NCBI GenBank assembly: GCA_930367215.1
Contig: OV884057.1
Location: 110,943,284 to 111,007,283 of the forward strand
Source of the DNA: Pollenia angustigena
Taxonomy: Eukaryota > Arthropoda > Insecta > Diptera > Polleniidae
Direction: 5' to 3'
DNA length: 64,000 nt
The notes beneath the pieces were generated by a model that was not told the origin of the DNA, ran no database searches, and worked only from the letters and a program-made list of their open reading frames with translations. Position numbers and translations under genes: made by a program. Positions within the stretch are counted from its first letter, which is position 1; each line of letters starts with the position of its first letter. Below, in pieces: positions 55,908 to 64,000 of the stretch.

Positions 55908-57288
55908 GGGGTTTTTTGCCAATCTAGCCGGACATTAAGCGAAAAATTAAATTTAAGAAATGAAAAAATTTAAGTACGCAGCTCGACAGACAACAAAGTT
56001 CTGCATCGTATAGTGAATTTTCAAGTCTTTTGCTTGACACTGTTAAAACCAGGAAAGTTGATTAAACTGCATGCGTGTTCATTGACTTTTTTCGCATTTG
56101 GGAGGTTTACAATATATTTTTTTGTACATTGATTTTTTTTTCTGTGAAAGACTATATAAACAGCTAATTATGAAAATTTTTAGAAAAGTTTTATTAGGGC
56201 CATTATTACAACTTGAAGTTAGCTAAAGTTAAGATTAAATTGACAGATAATAATGTGTTATCTGTCAAAAAGCGTCTGTTAACTGTCGGATAACAGCTAA
56301 CGCCAAGTTATAATAATGGCCCTTAGAAGTTTTTATGATAAAAAAAATTAGTTCGAAATTAAAAAAAAACGATTTTTTTGTTTACTTTTTTGTAAAAAAA
56401 AAAAATTTAAAAGGTTTTTGAAGGTGAAGCCCGCTGAGTTCTTAAAATTTTTTTTATGATTTTTTGAAAATTTCACCTTTTTTCTGTTTTTGCTCATCTT
56501 GCATAGGTACATATGATAGAAACCCTTTCGTCAGTCATAAAATGTTTTGGTTGTACGTAGATGTTTTTTATTTAAATTATTACATCTAAGACTAATATTA
56601 CCTGTGTAAAAAAGGGATGTGCGAAACAGTAAGTAACGGGTTTTAACCACCTCATCATTAACAACAAAAATAATATATAATAAAAAATCAAATCTGTGCT
56701 CTAGTTTTTAGTTTTTTTTTATATATATATTGTGGTTATAGCATAAAATTGTTATCAGAACCATTTTGAAGCTTTGAGAGTAAAATGGAAAAAGTGTATA
56801 ATACATGGCGCAACTGTAATGAGTGAGGCATTGTTGCCTATCGGGCCCCCTACCCATAAAAGTTCAAAAATTTAATTTTTATAGTATTAAGGCGTTAGTA
56901 ATCTATTTCTTTTAATCTTTAAATTTTTTTTTAAATATTATTTTATGTAACCGCCCTCAAAAGGGGGCGGGGGCGAAAAGTGTAATTTTACGATCTCATG
57001 GGTCTAATTTTAGGTTTTTTAACTTTTGCCGACGTTAAAGTTTTATTTGCCAAACAAAAGTATGGAAAAACTTTAAAAAAAATTGCATTTTTCGGAGGTT
57101 GGATTAGTTCTTCAAGGGGGAACCTTTTCCTCCTTGGTCCGATTTTATTTATTTTTGAGGTTTACCTGCCTATGACAATATCACATATTTCTGTCAAGTT
57201 TCATCGATCTAGGGGCACTCAATAACTTTTAAGAAGCAATATAAGCTAAAACAAAAAGTAATGTCCGGCTAGATTGGCAAAAAACCCC
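55908..57288. mobile_element. 1.38-kb element with perfect 30-bp ends
   Basis: GGGGTTTTTTGCCAATCTAG begins both ends and identity continues for 30 bp in all; TA flanks each side, as for Tc1/mariner elements. The interior has no transposase. It hosts a Harbinger-type MITE at 56197 and a G-rich patch 'ccctcaaaagggggcggggg' near 56955. Confidence 0.85.
56197..56322. mobile_element. Harbinger-like MITE, 126 bp
   Basis: GGGCCATTATTACAACTTG and inverted CAAGTTATAATAATGGCCC; TTA on both sides. Inner 'gacagataa' / 'ttatctgtc' pair also present. Confidence 0.88.
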
Positions 57289-57614
57289 TATGTGCGACGA
57301 TTGTTTATAAACAGCGCTATTTCCTTTGTCAAAAATAGGTCTAATCAACTTTAAAATTTCACAAAGCAATAAATCCGAAAAAATGCTTATTGAAAAAGTC
57401 AATAAGTTAAATTTGTTAGTATTATGGCTTTATTTTCCTTTTCTAAATTCACCCTTTAAACATCTAATTTCGAAAAAGTACCAACCTGCATTTTTAAGTT
57501 TTATATAAGTTATGAATGTTATATAATTTTTGCTTCTATGTGTATTGGTATAAAAGTACCAGGCACCTGTTCGTATTTTTTATTTAATGAACAAAAATAT
57601 GTATTAAAATTGTA

Positions 57615-57830
57615 AGAAAAGATAAACTCACTGTTTACTGTTGTTGTTTTTGTTCAAGCTTTGATATTGTTACAAGTAAAACAGGGGCTTATAATTCTTA
57701 TTCGCTTAACATTTTTATTTATATAATATCTTTAGTTTTTCTAAAATCTTTGGATGAAGTTTCCTGACGATCTGGCCTAAGCAACCAGTGAAATGCGCAT
57801 AGGAATAGCTTTTCCTTTAATTAAAAAAAG
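57615..57830 (+). repeat. Repeat family R, diverged copy
   Basis: 'aagaaaagataaactcactg', 'tttgatattgttacaagtaa' and 'gcaaccagtgaaatgcgcat' match 52470-52660 with more changes. Confidence 0.75.
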
Positions 57831-57835
57831 TTCGA

Positions 57836-58560
57836 GTTAGAGAACAAAAAGGACCAAAACATCCACCTTACTGCTCATTCACTAAGGAACTTGCATGTTT
57901 AATTTTTTGTTTGTAGGTCCAATAGTAACGATAATTCAAAAAGTACCTGTTGAAAAACTTAAAGTTCCCTCTCTTTGATTTTCATATGCTCAGGACATTG
58001 CATGTTTATTAAATGTTTCTATGTCCAATATTGACGAATATAAAAAGTACCAGTTAAAGTACCAAAAAGATTCCTTTTACATATTCTCATTCACTCAGGA
58101 CCTTGCTTGCTTAATTTTATGTTTTTATGCCCAATGCTAAGGGATATTGAAAAAGTACCAGTAAAAGAACAAAAAGTCTTATAGATTCTCATTCACTCAG
58201 GACCTTGCATGTTTAATTGTATGTTTCTAGATCCAATTAGAATTTTAAAAAGAATCTGTTAAAAAAAGGGTGCCCCTTATTGATTCTCTTCCGCTCAATG
58301 TTAGCGAGTGTAAAAAAAAGACCAGTTCAAAAACGAAAAAGTACCAAAAAGATCCCTTTAAAATATTGTCATTGACTTAGAATCTTGCATATTTAATTGC
58401 TTGTTTCTATGTCCAATACTAAAGGAAATTCAAAAGTACCAGTTAAAGAACCAAAAGCTCCCTCTTATAGATTCTTGTCCACTTAGGACATTGCATGTTT
58501 AAGTTTTTGTTACTAGTTACTAGGTCTAATATTTCCGATAATTAAATAAAAAAGGTTCCA
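57836..58560. repeat. Imperfect tandem array, about 105-bp unit
   Basis: The word (C/A)TTGCATGTTTA recurs near 57892, 57995, 58103, 58203, 58385 and 58492, each time followed by 'tttgtttctaggtccaat'-like text and 'aaaagtaccagtta'. Roughly six or seven diverged units. Confidence 0.8.
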
Positions 58561-59618
58561 AAATACAGGTTAAATTTGTCAGTATTATGGCTTTATTTTC
58601 CTTTTCTAAATCTATATTTTATAAATATGGACTTTGTTTTTTAAATTAACTTTAAAAGTGCCTAAAGGTAGTTAGTGCGCGCGCGCTCTGTCGTCTTCTG
58701 CAAAAAAAAGTTAAACTAGTGTATATTCATAGAACAAGCTACATGCAAAATATTTTGACGCGTTTGCGCCAGAAAGTTGGTTAACTTTAAACTTTTTAAC
58801 GCGTTGTGTATTTTTGACAAGTTATCAGCTAATAATAAAAAGAATAATTCAACAAATTTGTGAATCTTGAAAGAAAAATTTATTGAAGAGCTTAAAAAAC
58901 ATACAATATTTATATGTATAAAAAGAACAAATTCAATAAAATAACAAAATCTTGATATACGTTCGAACCCGTTTTTTATGCACAAATAAGTAAACAAATA
59001 AAAAACAGCTGACAGGAATGGCCTTTGTATCGCATGTTGGTTAACTTGCAATTTTTTACGCGCTAAAGTTTTTAAACGCACGATACCTACTCGTCGACGA
59101 ACTAACGCGTGTTATGTACTTCCACCTTAAGAAATAGGTAAATTTACGGTATTTTAAAACAAAATTTGTATATTAAACATAAAATTCCAAACATTCCACT
59201 GCATTGTGGAATAAATGCTTATAAAATAAATATCAAAAGATATGAGTACAATAACTTCCAAATTATTCTTTGGATTTGTTCACAGCATTTTCTGCGAAGA
59301 TAAGCAGTCGAAAATTTTTCGCATAGAAAATTTTAAAAAGCGTCGAGTTACAACACTGTTTAGAATCATTGAAACAACAACATCACATACGTACTCATGT
59401 TGGTATCTAGTTTTGCTTATTTTTTTAGTTTTTGACCACCTCAATGTTATTATTTTACTACTTTAATGTTATTTTATTACTACCTTAATGTTTATAAACT
59501 ACTGCCTACAAATTTTCTAGTCCAAAAAAAAACTCCAAATGTAGTAGTAGTTATAAAACGAAAACCTCAATCAAACCAATAGGAAATCGTATTAGTAGTA
59601 AACTTTGTATTCCCGAAA
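58561..59618. other. Intergenic, no gene
   Basis: Contains a short (GC)n run at 58676-58688 and 'gttggttaact' twice (58776, 59036). No supported coding content. Confidence 0.5.
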
Positions 59619-59623
59619 GTAAC

Positions 59624-59747
59624 TGTCTGTTTGTAGAACGCGAGCACAAAAGTGACTCGCTTAACTTACATTTAAAACAAAAACAAATTTTTGTTTTAAA
59701 TGTAAGTTTAACGAGTCACTTTTGCGCTCGCTTTCTACAAACAGGCA
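59624..59747. mobile_element. 124-bp hairpin MITE with 5-bp duplication
   Basis: TGTCTGTTTGTAG and inverted TGCCTGTTTGTAG form the ends of arms about 60 bp long; GTAAC is duplicated (59619-59623, 59748-59752). It sits inside a family R remnant ('tttgtattcccgaaagtaac'), whose other copies show the empty site. Confidence 0.88.
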
Positions 59748-59976
59748 GTAACTTTGATAGGAAATTATTTAGTTTTTTTAAATGCTACTTCATTTTTGTT
59801 TTTATTGCTGCTACTCCATTTTCTGATTTTATATTTTGCACGTTGCAGTAGTTTTAATAAAGGTAATGCTACAAAACAAGACAACTGCTCTTTTGCCCCA
59901 CTTGTAATAGTTTAGAGTACTAATTTTAGTAATAGTAAAAAAATGTTAAGGTAATGTAGTTTTTTGAACACTGTGT

Positions 59977-60227
59977 ATACATTGAGCCCTTATAGCAAAA
60001 ATTATGTAACCAACAAAAATAAGATTTTACAGGAGAAGGTTTTTTTTAAATATTTTTGCTTCAAGTCTAGGGTTTCGTTTGAAATTGCTTTTGGTCTTAT
60101 TTCGTAACGGTACTTCCCAGAAATATGAGATTTTTAGAGATGATGCAAATGATCGATTTTCATCAAAAGACAAAAATCTAAAATGTTGTTGGTTACATAA
60201 TTTTTGCCATTAGGGCTCGATATGTAT
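59977..60227. mobile_element. MITE family C, copy 2
   Basis: ATACATTGAGCCCTTATAGC at the left and inverted ATACATATCGAGCCCTAATG at the right; interior matches 47793-48052 in reverse orientation. Confidence 0.85.
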
Positions 60228-60801
60228 AAGATGAATCACAAATATTTTTTTTAAATTAATAGGAAAAATTGTTTGAGCAAAAATTTATATTTAGTTAAAG
60301 TAAAAATTCTAATGAACTCACCATTTTTATTTAAATCTTAAGTAGACTCCAGGCCTGTTCTCCGCGATGATTTGATGTTAAAAATGCTGTTAAATTTTCA
60401 CTCAAATTATGGATTACTTCTTATAAATTATTTTATTAACAGGAAACAAACGGAAGTTGATATAACAACAGGAAACAATCGTTAAATAAGCAAAATAAAG
60501 ATAAATACATATAAGCAAACCAATGGATACATATTTTTACTGATATTCTTTTAATATTGTACGTTTATGTCTAAAAACGACTATGGTTTAAAGGTCATTT
60601 CGATGACCAAAATTCCAGAAAAATGGCGTTTTGCAATTTGATTGACATAACGGTATTGGCCCGATAGGCCATGACCATAAAAAAACGTTTATACTATATA
60701 AAATTTCTGTCCTTTCAAAATTATTTAAGGGATCGATTCGATTGGTTGCGTTTGGTTGGGTGAGATTTCCTTTATTATTTTCCCCAAAAATTGTCTTCCT
60801 A
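60228..60801. other. Intergenic, no gene
   Basis: AT-rich; nothing recognised. Confidence 0.5.
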
Positions 60802-61162
60802 TTAAAGCCTAGATTACACTATCTCACAAGTCTTACGTATTCCATAATACTTTGTGAGATAGAAATCTAATGAGTTTTGTTGCGACTGTCAAAAAATCTA
60901 ATGTAGCATGACAGTTTGTGTTCACACCATCACACAAAGTATAAACACTCACACATGAAAAAAAAATGCAACCCTGATCCAATGAAAAGTATTATTGTTT
61001 AGACATTTTTCAAAAAACGATGAAGTCGTATGGGATGTCAAACTTGTTTCATAATACTTGTCATTTTCGTGACACATTGCATTCACACTATCACACTTTG
61101 TCATATTACTTGAGATTTTGACATGTATTAATACAAAGTATAATTGTGTAATCTAGCCTTAA
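60802..61162. mobile_element. TTAA-flanked MITE, 361 bp
   Basis: TTAAAGCCTAGATTACAC and inverted TTAAGGCTAGATTACAC. TTAA at both ends suggests piggyBac-type targeting, though this is not proven. Inner 'atctcac' and 'tcacactttg' words repeat on both sides. Confidence 0.7.
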
Positions 61163-61940
61163 GGAATATCGTATTATACGTGTTGACATTCCTTATGCAA
61201 ATTTTAGTAAAGGCAGATTTTTGAGTTTCCTCTTTTTTCCCACTACATAATGAAATAGTTACGTATAGAGCAATTCCATATGAAAGCGATCACCTTTTGG
61301 ACGACCCCTCTCCGATTTTAAAGTAAATAGTCTCAATCGATTGCCCAGCAAAAAATAATGTACCTACATATTTTTTTTTTTTTTTTTATAGTGACTGGTT
61401 TAGTGGTGGTGTACACCACTGTCATGTGACAAAATTGAAGAATTCTTCATAAGGGACCTCATTGAAAGTCATTGTACTAAAGCGATCGCAACGAGTGATA
61501 GCTCGTTGGAAAGGTATTGAATCAGGCTTTAATTGAAAAATAAAATTTTCCTAATTTTTCTTAGAAATTTACCTTTAAATTTTCCCAAGAAAATTAAATT
61601 TTCCGATTTTCCACAGAAGCTCCTAAATTTTCCGGCTAATTTTTTTTTTTTTTTTGGATTCCTCATAATTTTTGCTTTAAGAATCAGCAATAAAAAAATG
61701 GGCCCCGACTCCTTGTTTGGACAGGAGAAGAGCATTTAAGAGACCACTTTGTTAAAAATACATTTTAAAAATTATTTTACAGATAAAAATACATTTATGA
61801 AGAAAAAATCAATTTTTTTTTTAAGAGCCCCAAGTTGAGTGTGTAGTGAATATGGTCTGCCTGCCTTCACAAGATCGGCCATAAATCCATGGATAATAGC
61901 AGCAGTGGCATGTAATGGCACACCAAACCCGACTGAGGCT
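61163..61940. other. Intergenic, low complexity
   Basis: A 'ttttcc/aaattttcc' rich patch at 61540-61640 that reads open on both strands because of composition. No gene. Confidence 0.5.
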
Positions 61941-62106
61941 ACAGGTCATAAAATGTTTTGTAAATTTTTTAAATTACCAGGTAATAAATATTTCGCCTAA
62001 AATGACACGTGCAGAAACAAGTCATAAGACACGGATTTTCCATAAATATGGCGAAATATTTATTACCTGGTAATTTAAAAAATTTGCAAAACATTTTATG
62101 ACCTGT
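61941..62106. mobile_element. Hairpin MITE, 57-bp arms
   Basis: ACAGGTCATAAAATGTTTTG faces CAAAACATTTTATGACCTGT; arms 61941-61997 and 62050-62106. It lies about 210 bp upstream of the transposase-like gene. Confidence 0.85.
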
Positions 62107-62317
62107 GGTCGGCTTTATGACCAGTAGTTCACGCAAATTTTCCTATTAAAGAAAAGCAAATATCGCTTATTTTTTTTACCTATTTTTTACCAAAAAATAA
62201 ATATAAATACTTCACACACTCTGAGTCAAATTTCAGTTGAATACTAAACGTGAAAGTGTTAAAGTGTTTTTTTTTTGTAAAGTAAAGAGTAAAGCTGTAA
62301 AGACAATTTAAAGTAAA

Positions 62318-64000
62318 ATGAATAAATTTTGCTGCAATCCGTTTAAGAAGAGTGGACATCGTTCGAAAAAGATAAAAGTATTAAAATTAACTGGTGTTTC
62401 GAAGCGATACATGAATGAATTAAATATACAATACGGTGAAGAAGCAGAATTCATTTGCCCCAAGTGTAAAATCGATTTGTCTCAACAAGCAAATGCATTG
62501 AAACAAATGCAGCCACAATCCGAGAGTGAAATGACAAAATGTTTCATCTGATAGTGAGGCAGACATTCCGATGGTCAATATGTCTTTGAGTCCTTTGAAT
62601 GAGGCTATTACCACTTTAGGTGAAACGCCTATTAGAAAAAGAAAGTTGCGAAGTGAAACATACAGGAAAGAGAAAAAAGGCAAGGTTATGAGTGCAATCG
62701 CGACAATATTTGATGAAGGCTATGATAACGAATGCAGTCAAGCAGATGACGTTGATGACGGCAAACAAATGATTGAGCAGTTGAAAAGAAATTTCAATTT
62801 AGCCACCACTTTTCCGGAGAAATATCTCATTTTATCTGTGCTGCCTCAATCATGGTCTATACGCAATATTTCTGAACAGTTTCAAACATCTTTTTACATC
62901 GCGAGAAGAAGCAAAGAATTAGTTCGACAGAAGGGCATATTGGCGACTCCCACCAAGAAATTTGGCTCAAGGACCCTCAGCGAAGCAACGGTGAAATTGA
63001 TTCAAGATTTTTACTGCAATGATGACAACAGCCGCGCCTGCCCAGGTACACGTGACTATGTTATCACACGTGAAGATGGAGAAAAAGTACACAAGCAGCG
63101 CAGATTATTATTATGTAATCTATCCGAAGCATACCATCAGTTCAATGAGAAATACCCAGCAGAAAAAGTGGGATTTTCTAAGTTTGCCATCCTACGACCA
63201 AAAGAATGCGTGCTGGCATTAGACATGCACGGAACGCATTCAGTCTGCGTTTGCATGTTTCATCAAAACATCAAATTAATTTTCTTTCCATGCAAGAAAT
63301 TGAAAGTATTTCACGGTGAAATTGAAACATATAGGGACCTCCTGTCGAAGTCGTTGTGCGCATACCCCACGGAAAATTGTCATCTGTCCAAATGCGACAA
63401 TTGTCCGAAGATTGACGAGCTAGAGCAATATTTGGCGGAAAAGTTTGAACAGCTGTTAATTCAGGAGGTGAATTTCAAACAGTGGATAATTAGCAGCGGC
63501 AGATGTTCCCGTGAGACCGTGGTAAAGCAGATTCCGGAATTCATCGAGGAATTCGGATTCAAGTTGAATGAACTGAAGGCGCACCATTTCATATCCGAGA
63601 TGCAATCGAAATTTCTAAAGGAAAGTAAGGAGAAATTAGCCCCAAATTAATTCATTGTGATAAGCGACTTTGCCGAGAATTACACTTTTCTCGTTCAGGA
63701 TGAAATTCAGGCTTATCACTGGGCAAACGACCAGTGCACAGTGCATCCTTTTTGCATTTATTTCAAAAACGAAGATAACGAACTACAGACCGTAAGCCTT
63801 GTTGTTGTCGCGGAGAGTTTAGCTCATAATTATGTGTCCGTTTATTTATTTCAAATGAAACTGTTTGAATTCTTAAGATCAAAATTCGATGCAATCGACA
63901 AAGTAACGTTTTTCTCAGACGGCGCGGCTTCTCAGTACAAGAATAAAAAAATTTTTTACAATCTTTGCATAATTGAAGAAGAACAAAACTGCAAGGTCGA
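62318..64000 (+). pseudogene. Transposase-like gene, broken, runs off the window
   Basis: ATG at 62318 opens a Cys-rich N-terminus (CCNPFKKSGH; CPKCK near 62455). The frame is lost near 62535-62545 by an indel and resumes to 63650 with a helical and basic region, RRSKELVRQKG, and LDMHGTHSVCVCMFHQN. An in-frame TAA at 63648 follows KEKLAPN, yet the same frame goes on with ISDFAENYTFLVQD and then FFSDGAASQYKNKK. The two Asp (SDFAEN, SDGAAS) look like the first two acids of a DDE/RNase H-like core; the third would lie beyond the window. I recall this as a repetitive, transposon-borne family in arthropods and other animals, but cannot name its superfamily. Confidence 0.6.

Noticed and set aside
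61529..61739. Overlapping open frames on both strands
   Set aside because: Low-complexity 'aaattttcc' composition explains the absence of stops; no protein-like content.
1..64000. CRISPR arrays, operons, bacterial promoters
   Set aside because: No regularly spaced short repeats with unique spacers; the gene content and introns are those of an insect.

Overview
The window looks like a transposon-rich, AT-rich intergenic stretch from a higher fly (schizophoran dipteran). This is inferred from several things seen together: DINE-1/INE-1-like repeats with the tell-tale 'tataccct...' head and 'ttcggc...gccgaa' tail, an errantivirus-type gypsy element with env, Penelope, Jockey-type and hAT elements, a tRNA-derived SINE, and a 57-bp intron in the one clear host gene. 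No bacterial, CRISPR or rRNA features are present.

Layout. 1-4 kb: a 1.9-kb TA-flanked inverted-repeat element carrying a DINE-like repeat and a SINE, then a 1.0-kb TA-flanked element. 4-8.2 kb: a broken non-LTR retrotransposon split by a foldback, a GC-rich insertion and a DINE-like copy. 8.2-9.6 kb: a palindromic element with a SINE in one arm and a Penelope hammerhead fragment in its centre. 10.3-19.2 kb: an 8.4-kb gypsy/errantivirus (LTR-gag-pol-env-LTR, multiply disabled) inserted in one arm of another palindromic element. 19.3-19.7 kb: a MITE nested in a MITE. 19.8-25.3 kb: a Penelope-like composite, one intact 824-aa copy plus an inverted partial copy, with three identical hammerhead ribozymes and short flanking duplications. 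25.5-28.4 kb: MITEs and a Helitron 3' end. 28.7-31 kb: a 5'-truncated Jockey-type LINE with a single stop in its reading frame. 31.6-33.5 kb: a large palindrome around hAT-like termini and a LINE fragment. 34.1-37.1 kb: a complete but degenerate hAT transposon with a perfect 8-bp target duplication. 37.1-41.6 kb: repeats and MITEs. 41.7-45.1 kb: a DINE/Helentron-like element with a 153-bp minisatellite, split by a 1.69-kb hAT-like MITE. 45.7-47.6 kb: the only convincing host gene (two exons, DUF4795 family). 47.8-62 kb: MITEs, tandem arrays and hairpins. 62.3-64 kb: a broken transposase-like gene running off the window end.

The items most worth a second look are the Penelope composite with its ribozymes, the layered foldback elements whose intact arms act as internal empty sites, the candidate -1 slippery site at the gag/pol junction, and several unassigned hairpins. 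All family names come from motif recognition by eye; no database search was run.
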